In this document: in pieces, positions 32,223-44,901 of the stretch
Position numbering within the stretch: the first letter of the stretch is position 1
Layout of the letters: each line of letters begins with the position of its first letter
DNA from: Phoronis australis
Lineage: Eukaryota; Phoronida; Phoronidae
Length of the DNA stretch: 45,181 bases
Reading direction: 5' to 3'
NCBI GenBank assembly: GCA_002633005.1
Contig: NMRA01000777.1
Location: 99,323 to 144,503 of the forward strand
The notes under the pieces: model-generated
The model's database searches: none
What the model saw: the letters and a program-made list of their open reading frames with translations, nothing else
Told to the model about the DNA's origin: nothing
Made by a program: the position numbers and the translations under genes

Positions 32223-35200
32223 ATGTCGTTGCATACGGTCGATATTCCGTCGGCGTGGAAACTGCGTCAAAATGATGTGAAGTCAAAGAGGCCTACAAAG
32301 CCCTCTGAGTCACACAAAAAGAACGACCGCAGCAAGACAGCTGGCTTCAACCCTACTATTCCTGGATACATGGCAAGTACAACTGCAAAGATGGACAAAG
32401 CCAGGCCTAAGTTCGAGTTCCAAGATTTCCCGCTTAAACCAAAGAAAAACAACGTAAATTGTGTTCCACAGTCAGGAACAGCTCCGCTCGACAAAACCAG
32501 GAAAGCTTCAGACTTGGACAAACCTGGTTACATGAGACTAACTTCAGCCTGCGACGACAAACGACGCTGTAAGAGCGCTCCAGCTACATCAAAATGGCTG
32601 CCAGGCGGGCGTCATGTTGTTCACAATGGGAAGAATCTGTCAGCGTCAATCTCACCTACCAGGCGATTGTCAGGTGTGAGTAGTTCCGCGTCTTCCATGA
32701 GAAAAAGCACGTGCAGTGCAAGTAAAGACATGAGCGGTCCTCGCTACTTAGCTGCAACTAGCGCTGCCTTGATGAAGTCTCGTAACAAGGTATCGTCACC
32801 TAGTGTTCAACCAATGAAATGTGGAAGTCCAACAAAAAATCGTAATAGACAGAATGTGCAACAGACGAAACAAAGTCTCCCTCCCAGGCCAATTCAGAAA
32901 CTAAGCAGTAAAGGAAAGAGCTACATGAGTTTGACAACGATAGCTAAAATAAAAGCAGATGGGAAGCCTGTCACGCACAATTTTCTAAGGAGAGGGTCGG
33001 GCAAAGGTGCACCCATTGCGTCACCAGGTTCATCACACAACGCTCACAGCAAATCTCTATTCAGCGTACCGAACAAAAATGCCAGCAACGAAGAACCAGA
33101 CGGCGTTCAGCGAGCGTCTGTCTCAGTTCCTGAAATTCGGAATGAAAGAACGTTGCAGACAACGCATTCAAAAGCTGAAATGCGGAGCGCCTCCACACAG
33201 GCTATTATCGACGCCTGTCAAACCATCCCTGAAAAGATTGTCATCAACAGCGAAGCTGGTTCCTCTGTGACTTCAGACATTGGAAACTATAGCAGTACTG
33301 ACATAAATCTGACGAAAGACAAGATTAACTGGAGTGAGGAAAGAACTGTACAATCTACTGGTAATTGTGAAAGTGATTTATTGATTGGCTGTACAACTGA
33401 GGCAAATATTGGTTGCTTTAATGAGACTGGCAAACGAACCACGACAGACAATGGACTGTATGAGAGCAGAGACGTCGAGCATATTTCAAGAATTCTAAAC
33501 CACGAAGACCACACAGGTACCAATAATCAAAGAGACATTTCCGCAAGTGAAAATAAAGATAATTCTCAAGAAGAACTCATTGAAGTCGAGTTGCACAAAA
33601 GTGAACCCCAATGTGACCTTCTTTTACAGGCAGCTTTACAAAATGCAGACGTACAAACCCAAGAAAGCGATGATTTTGTCGGCATAATTGAGGAAAGATT
33701 GGCTTACTCGTGTAAACTCGCAAAACCAAAACTGGAGACTATTGAAGAAGAACACAGTAGTGCTATGAACTCGGAGCAACCTCAAAAACAGGATTACCAC
33801 ATTGACATAATTGTTTACGATGAGGACAACAAAATTTTATACGACTCTCGCACCGACCCCTCTGACGATTTCACAAAACCACAAGCAATAAAATCGACCA
33901 ATGATTCGTCAGAGCGTGTACGCATAAACCATGGTATTAACTCTTTTCTGCCAGTTAATTCCAATATCGAAAAGGATGCCACGAAACTTTCACCTCCGAT
34001 CAGTGAAGTTAGCGGTAATGTCAAAGCAAATATCTATCACATTGATCTCATGATGCAACAAATTCCTGATGGTGAATCCAAAATAAGTGAAGCTGCCGAC
34101 ACAGCAAGAAACGTGCAGACACCTGCTGTCGCAGATGGGGAGTCGTTATCTGTCTCCAAACGTGCTAGTGTTATTGTTGATTATGTTTTAAAACGTGTCA
34201 GTGAATCTCTTTGTGTAGAAAACAAATCTGCTGTTGAATGTTATCCTGTAGACGAGGAGGGAGAAGTATCGCCGACAGACAAAGCCTCGACAGAACAGAT
34301 GGAGAAACAACACAAGGAAGAACGTCATGAATTGTTGGACGAAGGTCTTGGTGATAGAACGAAGGATGGCAAAAACGTGACTGCAACTACAGAACCCGAT
34401 GACGGGTCAGGAGGAAATCCCGACCTCGGTGCAGAAATGGAGCAACTGTTGTTTGGAACAGCTTGCGCAAACACAGATACCGGGACGTTGGGGATAGACA
34501 AAGAACTGCCCGAACACAGTGAAGCCCATGGAGATACGTTCAGAGACGATAACGGGAACCAGGCGAGTAAGACTGAGCGCACAAAGAAACAAGTCGAGTC
34601 TAATCAGGAGACCGATTGTAAGTACTATATTTCCTTTGACAAACATGGTCTAATATAGACGAAATCAACTTAAATCTAGAGGTCCTGATGAACAAGTTAT
34701 TACGTTTACAGAAATCATGCTTTGTGTTGAGAGACTACTAGTACATTGCAATTTAAAAGCTGGTTGACATTTCAGAAGTCACAATAATTTTAAAGGGATA
34801 TATCTTTTGAAAATGCGTATTTAATCGTAAATGATTTCAGACAGTTCTTCTTGATGCCAGAAACTAACATCTTTCGATATAAAGGAAGTTCTGAGACGAG
34901 ATTCTCGATCTGGATATTTTATCTTTTCCATGCTGAGGTCGTTTATACGTGTAGAAGAGGATGCCCCTTTAGCAAATGTGCCTCATTCTATCGATTAGGT
35001 ACGCGAAAGCCTGCAATTTTTTAACATTCATTCCACTAGCCACCTCATCCTATGACGACCCGCGAAAGGCAGACATCACTGTGATGTCCACGAGCGCCGA
35101 CTCCAGGATACCAGTGCCATCGAAGACCTCTGGAAAAGTAAAACGACAACCAGTGCAAGCGCAGCGAAAGGCAAAATCCTTAAGTATAGTGTCCACGTAT

Positions 35201-37781
35201 CAACTTAAACAGAATAACGTGTTCTATTACTATTCATTAGCTTTGACTAGAATCCACCAACCAAAGCGATTTACATTAAGTTGGTTTTTCCATGCACGAC
35301 ACAACTTATGATACACGTCATATCGAGTTTTCATTGAATGCCTCAGAAACGTTTATGAAGCATGCGTGTTCTTTACGCAGTTTTCTCTCATGAACAATTT
35401 TGGCCACTTCGAAGTAAAGTATTTCTTTTCCAAAAATATTCCTGCTCGGGTATTTAATTTTCCTTGCATGCGCAAGCAGGTTTCTCTTACACCGCTACAT
35501 GCCTTAAACTGTGCGTTTTTTGTGTTTTCATTAGTTCTTATTATCTTTTTAAATTTAATTGCCTAATTTTGAAGTCACGACGAATATTGGCGGAGCTTCA
35601 CATACAGGCGTATGGGAGGAGCATTCCGGAGTCGCGCATAATGCTCGTAACCAGTGCGGAAAAATCCAACAAATGATACATTTCCTGCAGCATGGCAAAC
35701 CTCGGTAGTGTTGCCAATTTGGCGGAATTGGCCATAAATGATGGTAGCGCATTGTACAAACTTTCCAAATGAAGCATTTCTCTCAGAGAGCGGTAAAGAG
35801 TATGCGATTATTGGTCTCAAAGACGAAACAACATTTGGTGAAAAATACACACTCTTACTTTTGAACACATCACCTTATTCTTCAAGGCTGACTTTAACGT
35901 TGCATTGCATGTATGTGTTACAGGAAAACAGAAACGTAGTCGGTGATGTGTGGGCGGTGACAAACGTAAGTTCCACCTATGACAACTTTTAGGTCAAAAC
36001 GTCATCGTTCGTAAGTTGAGGGTGTCACTTGATTACCATGGATGCGTTCCGTAGGGAAGGTTTGTGGCGAGTTTGGCGAGATCACGCCAAATCCTGCGAA
36101 TGAAAGGCGAGTGACGGTCAGTTAGTCACAAACCCACGCTTTTAGCATTTGAGATTGGTGTAGATATCTGACATCTGGTCATAGGTTGGTCAACATCAAA
36201 CACGGAAATAAACTTTGTGATCACCATGAACACTGCTTAGACGTAACTCGAACTTGGGACTTTTTAGTTACAGTACAGCTGTACATATACTTTTCAAATT
36301 TCATAAAGTCATCCAAAAAGCATCATCATACAATTAACATCATTGATCAGCAACGGAATAAATATTTTTCTAATAAAAATTACAAAAAGTGGAAGAAATA
36401 ATAGATAGTTCGAAATGTTAAAATACAAATGCAAATGAAAACGGAGTTCTGTTTGGTAAACTCTGACCCAATAGCCTCATTTTCGATACCTACACCAGAA
36501 TTGAATTTGATAGTGTCAGTTCTCGAGTAAGTTCGCGACCACCGACTAGCAAAAAGAGCGCCACCTGGTTGGCGAGATTGGAACATTGGTTATATATGAT
36601 CCTAGAAGCATTCCATATTAACCAAAGTTCGGAACATTATACCTAAGAAATGACTGCTCGTATTCATACGAAACTTTCAAATACTATGCATTGTGCATTT
36701 CAAAACTCTGTTGAATATTGTTCTTGAAATGTTTCACATTTACACGAGAAGGTATCAAAAATACTCAAAAGTTGCATAAGAGGAAAGCGAAATTTTCATT
36801 TGGAAAACAAAAACAAGGTTTACAAGATTCCACTTTGATATTAAACAAAATTTTGTCATGACATCGATACCATTGTTTTGCTAAACATTTATATTTCTTT
36901 TCTGTTAAATTTTACTAAAAAGATGTGGTCACGTGAACCAATTAGTGAGAGTTGAGTAAAAAGCCAAAAGTCGAAATCTGTCTACAGGCTTTCAACTTCT
37001 AGAATATGTACACCGTGGCTTTTACTGAGTTAACATCTGTAGCTTTGTTGGTGTGTGGCTTAATACACTGACTTCGATTACCTACACAACCTTTTAAGCC
37101 AAGATTTCTTGTCGCACCTGTTTCGCGTGTATTTTATTTCGCACGGAACGCGCCCAGTGCAGGCATTTCTATAAGTAGGACATTTTCTGCACTATAGCGC
37201 CACATAGTGAAATTCGGGGTGGGTCACGCGTGTGACCAGATGTAAGGGGTACCTCGTATTATTTCGTTACAGTAATACAGTAAACACGAGCAAGGTGGTT
37301 CTAACCCCCAGAGGACTTAGTTGGACTCGAAGTAATTCACCATGCTCCTTCACAACATATTTTAGGTTAGTTCTCAAAAAGCTAAGCGTTAAAACCCATA
37401 AGTTTAAACAATTATGGCACAGTTATTCAAAATGTCTGTTCTTGCTTGCAGGTCCAGCTAGACAGGCGGATTCCTTTCAATAGCGGCTTATCATCCTTTC
37501 AAAATAGATTCAGCGACAAAAGAAACCGTTTGAAGCACATTCCATCGGTTGAGGCCCCCAGTTTCATCAGTTCTCTCAGATTGGCTAATTTCGCACGCAA
37601 GACTGAATACTGGCAGGATGCAATTGACTTGTGTCTGAAAGATTTTGACAGAAATGGCAACCTTCGTCGGCACGAGCACCCTATCGAGTATACCCGTAGC
37701 CGGCTTATTCCGTTAATCCTCCTCGCCGTTTTAACTATTTGCATTGGTGTTGCCAATTTAGTTCCCATTGAGCAGCTGTAG
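32223..37781 (+). CDS. Tail-anchored protein with Y-M-x-x-T repeats and a PKA-RII-anchoring-type helix, 4 coding exons
   Basis: Coding exons 32223-34617, 35040-35137, 35924-35965 and 37452-37781 join in phases 1, 0 and 0 and encode about 954 residues. The start (MSLHTVDIPS) follows an acceptor-like CACAAAAG at 32216. In-frame codons further upstream look non-coding. Residues 1-260 are basic and Ser/Pro/Lys-rich and hold four Y-M/L-x-x-T repeats (see separate entry). Residues about 270-840 are acidic and probably disordered. Residues 648-659 fit the amphipathic RII-binding consensus. The last about 27 residues form a membrane segment (LIPLILLAVLTICIGVANLV) ending PIEQL, so the protein should be tail-anchored with its bulk in the cytosol. 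I recognise no named family. The AAA|GTAAAA donor of exon 2 is the weakest junction. The others are good, and the phases agree throughout. Confidence 0.78.
32364..32960 (+). repeat. Four protein repeats Y-[ML]-x-x-T-x-A-x(3)-K-x-R, similar to plant IQD DUF4005
   Basis: Within the first coding exon, residues 48-61 (GYMASTTAKMDKAR), 102-115 (GYMRLTSACDDKRR), 173-187 (PRYLAATSAALMKSR) and 232-246 (KSYMSLTTIAKIKAD) share a Tyr-Met/Leu pair, Thr three residues later, a small residue and then Lys/Arg. The second is followed by CKSAP. Plant IQD proteins have a very similar C-terminal DUF4005 motif (Y-M-A-x-T-x-S-A-K-A-K x R then S-x-S-A-P), which is linked to microtubule association. Whether this is homology or convergence is open. 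The spacing is about 54, 71 and 59 residues. Confidence 0.7.
34164..34199 (+). other. Predicted PKA-RII-binding amphipathic helix (AKAP motif)
   Basis: Residues 648-659 read ASVIVDYVLKRV. The canonical RII-binding pattern is a small or aliphatic residue, two any, two aliphatic, two any, two aliphatic, two any, one aliphatic. This stretch fits at every position (A..IV..VL..V). It also resembles the well-known Ht31 helix of AKAP13, which has a similar S-x-I-V-D core. The flanks (SKR before, SES after) are free of proline, and the segment sits in an otherwise disordered acidic region, as is usual for anchoring helices. Function is inferred from the motif only. Confidence 0.55.
35924..35965 (+). 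CDS. 42-nt microexon of the tail-anchored gene
   Basis: The acceptor GTGTTACAG and the strong donor AAC|GTAAGTT bound a 14-codon exon (ENRNVVGDVWAVTN). It is phase 0 on both sides, exactly as needed between exon 2 (ends phase 0 at 35137) and the last exon (starts phase 0 at 37452). It could be alternatively skipped without breaking the frame. Confidence 0.62.
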
Positions 37782-40090
37782 AAGCCGCGTTTACCTTAAC
37801 TTGCTTTCGATTACACGGCATCTTTAACTCTTGTGAATAGGCATTACGAAAGATTGTGTCAAATACAAGCAAACTTTGGAACTACTTGTTTGAGTTATAT
37901 TTGAGAATGTTCCAAATGTATTTCCACTCATGCAACGTGAACAGATGTTTCGTTGAAACTTTATACATTGTAACGATTACGTCTCGAACATTAGAATCTT
38001 ATCTTAAATATTTATGCGTTGCTAAGTTAGTTGTCATTGTCGGGCTGCACGATTAACTTAGTTGCAATCACATCACAGATGTCTCGGAAAAGATGTGCAC
38101 ATCGGAGTGTGTGTTTATGAACTGCTATTTCCCTGTTTTTATTGCGGACTGCACCATCAAAAGGTAATTTGGATAACATAAACTTTCACTATGACCGCGG
38201 AGGGACCATTTGGAACACATCGGGTATTTGCGTAGCCCCAAATTTCTCCTCACCGGGGAACGTTGGCTGAGCATGCGCGAACTTCACTTGTGCGGCCAAT
38301 AATTATCCAGTGTTAAAGTAACACGACTTGCTCTATAACTGCGCAGATGTCGTTCACCTGTAAAAGGAAATTTGAGTTCATACTAAAATACACGAAGTGT
38401 TTTGGGTGTCTCGAGCGACTACCGTGAATGTTCTTTGACTGAGTGCCCAGCATCTCTCAAGTCATAACACGATTCTCGTTCAGTTCTCGTGCACGCACTC
38501 GTATGCGCAATTTTACAAAAGTTTCCCGCTAATCACTCGTCAAGACGCAATGGTTAGACAATGATGTTATCAAAATAATCGAAACGATTGTAACCAACCT
38601 GATGGCTTATCACTTCTACAGACGGCCGTATAGAAACTGTATTTCACAAACGGCGCGGAGAACCACTCACCGGGAAGACTAGAAGTGTCGTTAAACATAG
38701 AAAGGCTCATGTAGCAAAAGTAGGCTAAGGTTCATTATCTTGACTGTGTAAAGGGAATCGGTGGAGCGACCAGCACCGATCTACTTAGTTTCTAAAATGT
38801 CGACTATTCGTAGCTGATAAGAATATTTGCAGCGTTGTGTACTCAGTTTTCACTCGTTCGAAACGCATCCGAGAGAACCATGGTGACAACTTATAGAGAG
38901 AGAAGTAAGACAGAGGAAGACATATAATGAGTTTATTGTGCGCTTAATATAAAATACAAATCTACAAACTTACAACATTAGCTTCCGTCGTCACTGCACC
39001 CTCACTTACGGCTCCCAAATCGCCTAAGTTAGGACCCAAAGTCGAGTAGTGAAAAATTTGTAAAAGCTAAAAAGTTGAGAACTCGAGACTCTTACCGGAG
39101 TTAAAAAAAGTTGAGATTCTTACCACATAGAAACGAGACCCGGTAGAATTCGAAGCTAGAGCGTGTGGGGCCCATTTTTATAGGCGTATTCGCACCGCAA
39201 ATGTTCCAAATTACGCTAAAATAGGGGACTCAAGTTAAATGTAAAAAGCAATCAAAATACAGCTAAAAATTTCGTCATCGGAAGTACCAAATAAGGGAAT
39301 GGACCAACAAACACCCCTTTCAAATGTAGGTCACTCTAGCTTCTGGAAGTAAACAGTCTTAACTGAGGACTCGACTTAAGTCACGACTCCATCAATAGAC
39401 GGCGCTCCGTCACAACTGTAATGAAGGGCAAGAGTGGGTGACGATACGGGCTGAGTGCGACAATGTAGGGACACTTACTGTAGTCCGGGCACCAAAGGAC
39501 GGTGTGTACGTTGGCGGCATATGTTGTTGCACCTGGCACATGTTGTCACCCCTTGTAGGGCGACAATATGTGTCGAATGCAACAAAGTCTTACCCGGCTG
39601 ACCGGCGCAAAAGCCGGCGAAGTCAATAAAGTGCGGCTACTAAAAAACTAAAAGGCAAATCATTCGGTTTCTTATGAACTCATAAGTGCACTCTTCACGT
39701 CATGGGCGTGTATTCGAAGACCTTGAGACAAGTCGTTGTGTTTCTAACGTTATCAGTCAATATTTCATTTCGTGAACAAATACGTTGAATTTCAAATAGG
39801 AACGTTGCTTCTAAGGTACTTGTTTGAGTCGAGCAGACATTTGTGAATGCAGTATGACGTCTCAATAGGCTGGCGTTGTCTTAGAAGGGACAGAAAGGAT
39901 ATGATATATCTTTGCGTACAACGCTTCGTTTGCTGCTATAGGATCTACTCTAACAATGCAATCAAAACACGCCTGTCTGACTTTCAACCCTGGCTTTTTC
40001 CTGGTGCCCGAGTGTGTTAACCTAGTTTTTAACGATAACAGCTTTTTTGACCTCAGCTGACATAATAACCTTCAAAACTGAGACACAAGC
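37782..40090. other. Spacer between the tail-anchored and dioxygenase genes
   Basis: No supported exon. 38900-39640 is less AT-rich and contains an AATAAA on the minus strand near 38930 and repeated GCGACAATRTG-type words, which could be an old LTR or other element. The dioxygenase promoter should lie near 40000. Confidence 0.35.
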
Positions 40091-43000
40091 ATGGCGTTCG
40101 CAACTGTTGATTTTTCTCCATACGGCCTTCATGTCCAGGACCCGAATTCAGTGTCTGACGCGGAACTCAAGGATGTTGCACACAAGGTGCGCATTGCGCT
40201 GGAAACTACGACGACAATGTATATCGTAAATCATGGAATCCCACAGCAGCTAGTGAGTTGTGATTGCTTGGTAGTAATTTGCGTCGTTTTTAAATGGTCT
40301 TGCATGCAGCCTCGTTTGGAAAGTCAACAAACAGTATTTTGAAATTGTGCCTGCGTTCTAAAACGACGAAATTTGTGTTTGAATCATTCCCTGATCAAGT
40401 CAGATTTTATTTGGTCTCAACTCACGATAGTGGCTGCGGGTTTGAAAAAGTTCGTGTTGTTATTTTTGCTGGTAATATGAAGAAATATTTTACTATATGC
40501 TGAAATGAATTAATATAATGATAATTTCGATAATTTTCGAAAATCCGGTTAGTGAGTTCTTTTAGCTTATTTAGAGTTAAAGGTTACCAGCGAGTATGAC
40601 GAATGAAACTAAACATATTGATTAACTGTTACGTGCTGCCCTCTTTCAGATCATAATCGTTTCGTCGAAACGTGGCGATCACTGGCACTGACTGATTAGA
40701 AATAATAGAAAAAAGGTGTCCTCGAAGTCGTTTTTGTTGATGTTCATTATGAAGCCCTGGCTACTGTTCATACCCTGTTTACTCAAGGGTAGGTCAACTC
40801 ACATACAACGTTTGGGCAACAAGGTACCCTTTTTCGACTGAATTACCTGCAAAAGGGTTCATTTCGTCTTAGTGTAGGATTATGTTACGGGAACAATATT
40901 CCATGACAACGTATCACTTTATAAAAGAAACTCTACACAAACGGATAGGTTTTGCATCCTCTCTCAGTAATGGTGGGTGAAATACTCTTCGGGTGTCAGA
41001 ACGTATGGGGATAGAAAAGTTTATTTGGATATTGCATTTTACGTATATGTATTTTATGTTTGTCATACTGTACATCGTCTGAGTCATAATAACTGACCTA
41101 TTACATCGTTTGAGTCATAATAACTGACCTACTGCGTCTACATCTAGGATACTTTTTGTCTCTGGAAACAGAACTCGGGTCTCAATTTACGGGAAGTATA
41201 TTGAACATACATAAACATTTTTACGTAGATCCAGAATTGCTTTGACTCGACCAAGTGCTTCTTCGAACAAACAACGGAAACGAAGAGAAAATATGCATAC
41301 GAAAGCGGTCTTGTGCACGGCTGGGTGGCACCCGGTCAAGAGGAGTAAGTTCTCCATTTAATGGAACGCTGAACATGAAAAGCGTTTTGTTTTGTGCTAT
41401 ATGTTTTAAAGTTTCATTATTTAATTTGCGTACAGTTTGTAAAATATGTTGTAATTGTTACTTTTAACTTAACGTTAGGGCTTCACGTTAAAACCTGCTT
41501 TTTATCCCTGCTCCGGGGTCTAATCTTTCCACTCGCAATTAAATTCGACATTACCTTTGCCAATTTCTGTAACAGTTGTTCTTTTGTGCGAACTCAAGGT
41601 AAGTGTCTGTTATTCAAAGCTAGAGTAGACAATGGCTTACTTGGATAACTGTCCAATCTTTTTTGCACTTGTTGAAACCAGCATTTAGATAAACATTTCA
41701 AGCGTGAACTTGAAATTTCGAGTTCTTACTCGAAATCTCAGTAAAGGGTCATCAAGTGCAATTTTCTGCATAAAACATAATGTACTTGGTTACAGAGTAA
41801 TTTGACACTTATTTTTTGAGTTCTCCCAAAAGTGGAACGGAAAATGACAACAGTAACTTCAAGTTCGATGTCGAATACAAAGATTAGACCTCGATCCCTG
41901 CTTGAATCTCATCGAATAAAAAAACTCAAAATTAGACCAATTACACCCTCAAAGTCGGTCTCAAAGTTTTCCCTCACTATAATGAGACTTTGTTTCTTTT
42001 CGCCTTTTTGAGTAAAAATGCACCGGTAAATGATAAAGTGGTCCAACCCTTCTCGTTTCCAGTTATCTCTCAGAAACAACTCGGTGTTGAAACCGACGTC
42101 CTTTGTGGCAGTTAGATTGGCCTACAAAAGAAGTGTGGCTTTAAGGTGAAAATTTTTCAAAACCCAACTTAACTTGAACGAGCTGAGTAGTATAAAAGCG
42201 CCTAAAAGCCTAAATTTACTTTGCCTAATTAGTACGAACAGTACCATACACATAGGGTCTTTACTCTGGTATATTTTATTTGCGTGGTTTGTAGACCTGA
42301 ACAGTATGAACAGTACACAGCAGATGGACATTACGAACAGTATTCAAGCGCATAGAGGCCTATAAGCGTGATATGCAGATTTTAAAGTTGGAATATTTCA
42401 TATTAAATCAGAGTGGATGCTATTTAATAACTGGAAACTGAAACTTATTATTAGTATTAAGTTTTACGACATTTTCTTGCCTCTTGGCTTTTTAATAATG
42501 CGATTCAGCTACAATGAATTCAAAGAAGCTGGGAATGTCATTTGCATTTGACATTTTTTCATTCCTTTGAATAGTACATGTGTCATTAAACACGAATTCT
42601 TTTTTCCAGTGTTGATCTGTCAAAGCCATTTGATGACAAAGAAGGTTATCTATATAAGCTTCCAAAATCACCTGATGGAAAAGTTCTAACGGAGAGGGTA
42701 AGCAACTGCGTACCTTATCCCGGATTCGTTTCAAGTGAGCAAATGCACATGGGAACACAGGAAGTAATGGTGTGAACTATACGAGAAGTTTTGTTCGAGA
42801 ACTCGTATTTGAAATATATCTTAAATGATATTGGCAGTTTAGAAATATTCAATGACTCCGATCTATTTATTTTCTGGGCATTTTACGTATTTTGCGATTA
42901 CATCTCACGGGTTACAATGTTATGCGCGTCTAGATATCTCAAACCGACAAATTTTGAAAATTAGTGGAACGTAAACAGTCAATGATTTAATGTTCTAAAA

Positions 43001-44613
43001 ACACGGCCTGGCTCACATCACATGACAAAATGCTGTGCTGGCGATATACCGAAACTTCAGTTAGCATAAACCGCATCATGCGCCACCTATCTTTCATGTG
43101 GCAGCTCTCGCGCCGTTGCACAATTCAACTCGTTTGTTTGCTGGTACCCAGGATAAAAGCAGAAACTACATATCCACCTCGGGTACCAGATTAACCCTGT
43201 TTATGGGTTGTGATAACGATAGACGATCCACTGCATATCTTACTCAGTAATATGAACCTGTGCATGAAGTAGCTCTCTTCACTCAATTGGTTCTTGTGTG
43301 CGCAATCAATGACCTATCTATGTGAGCGCAGCTTGCACGATGTCGGGTGATTTTTCTGTTCCGAGCTAGGGCGTCTCTTGATTGGACAGGTCGTCACGCG
43401 TGGGCTTGGGCGAACTAATCGACTTTCTCTGGTCTCTGAAATTTAAATAAAAATCCTAAAATGCTGTTTATACGCAACATTCTATCAAAATCCAAAGTTG
43501 TATCATTTTAAGCGCCTTGTACGTACTATGTCTCGGATACGATAGACCTCTCTTCAAACCTGGCGTGATCTCAGTGCTTTCTACGTTTTATGTATATGAA
43601 ATGCGCGATATGTACAAGAGTACGCAAACTCTTTGGCTGTGCCCATTGTTGCTCGATATGTTCGACTAGCCTAAACACTCCTAAACACCTGTCATCCAAC
43701 ATTGCAGGTCACACCATCTGAAGAAGACGTGCCCGGGCTCAGGTCAAACATGAATGAGTTGTTTTATTGTGGAGCAGAATTCACCAAACGGTTCTTGGAT
43801 GTTTTGGCCTTAGGATTGGAGTTAGGGGTATTGAGTTACACAACTTTAAATCAGACGGACCAAAATGAACATGCCAAACTAGTTACCTTTAGTACGCCTA
43901 TCAGCGCAAATCTCTTGCGGGATTTCAAAGTTTTTTTTCTGGAGTAGTAAAGAAGTTGATGTTTCTCGATGAGTACAATGTTATTTTTATACTAAATGGC
44001 ACCTATTACCCAGCATAAAGTCACGAAACAAGTTCATTTGACTGGCGGATACATAATGTTGAAAAGTTCTTCATACAGAGTCAATGAGTTACGTACCAGT
44101 TAACGTTTTCGGCTATGGGTCCTGCAGCCTTTTTCAAACTAATGGTGTTGGGTTGAGCACGTGACGTCATCCTTATAGGCCGTGGGGACATCTATCGGTC
44201 GTCCCGTTTACTTAGAGTGTGCTGCAGCGCCGTAGATATCTGGCAAGGTATACTGAAAGTTCAGTGTCACTCAGTGGTGGAAGCCATTTTGTTGGTGCAC
44301 CATCAAAATTCAAAACAAAGACATAAATATTCCATATTTGATTCTTATTATCTTGAACAGCTTCGTGCTATGCTGAGAGAGCATTATTTGAGAATAAGTG
44401 TTGATTAAATTTGGCTTGCGTTAAAGTTGACTTCGCTTTATGACTTATGAAACTAAGTTAAAACAGAAAGAGTACCTGTGACGATGTGCATTTTATTTTT
44501 TGCCGTTACGTCTTTCCCTTTCCAGCGTGACTTTTTCTCAAAGCACCTGGGACGTCCTGATACTCTAGATAGTTATTATTGCCTCAGAGCCAACTGGTAT
44601 CCTCCGGCCCACA
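40091..44613 (+). CDS. 2-oxoglutarate/Fe(II)-dependent dioxygenase, isopenicillin-N-synthase-like, 5' part (exons 1-5)
   Basis: Exons 40091-40252, 41229-41344, 42610-42697, 43708-43827 and 44526-44613 join in phases 0, 2, 0 and 0 and give about 191 residues. The gene then runs off the window (exon 5 ends phase 1 at CACA|GTAAGT). The N-terminal DIOX_N-type region is clear: ATVDFSPYG, then YIVNHGIPQQL, then KCFFEQTTETKRKYAYES and VHGWVAPGQED. Helical PGLRSNMNELFYCGAEFTKR and LDVLALGLELGRDFFSKHLG follow, then LRANWYPPAH, the strand before the catalytic core. The HxD...H iron ligands and the 2OG-binding Arg lie beyond the window, so activity cannot be judged. The start ATG (ACAAGCATGGCG) opens directly into the domain. 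Substrate is unknown. Such proteins are found in several marine invertebrates and resemble plant and fungal oxygenases. Choosing the GTAG acceptor at 41228 restores the usual spacing between IPQQL and FF. Confidence 0.88.
41072..41133. repeat. Two tandem copies of a 31-bp unit
   Basis: ACATCGTYTGAGTCATAATA is repeated at a 31-bp offset in intron 1 of the dioxygenase gene. Confidence 0.85.
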
Positions 44614-44901
44614 GTAAGTCTTGTGTGTCCACGCATTTATCCCTTACACGTTGATTCAGTCGAGTGCAATACGGCCATGTGATATTGCTTTCCGTATTCC
44701 CCTCCCGGACTACTTCAAAAGTACCGTCTGATATGGAAACTTCAAAAGGCAGGTCAATGTCGACTCGACGTCGTTAGCCGGTTCTATCATCACAATAGCG
44801 GATTTGCAGCGACGCCATATTGAAATTAGTTAAAATGGTGCATTGTGGGTGCTGTGGTCAGGATTCCGAAAGCGGCCATAGTAACAAGCATAATACGCGG
44901 T

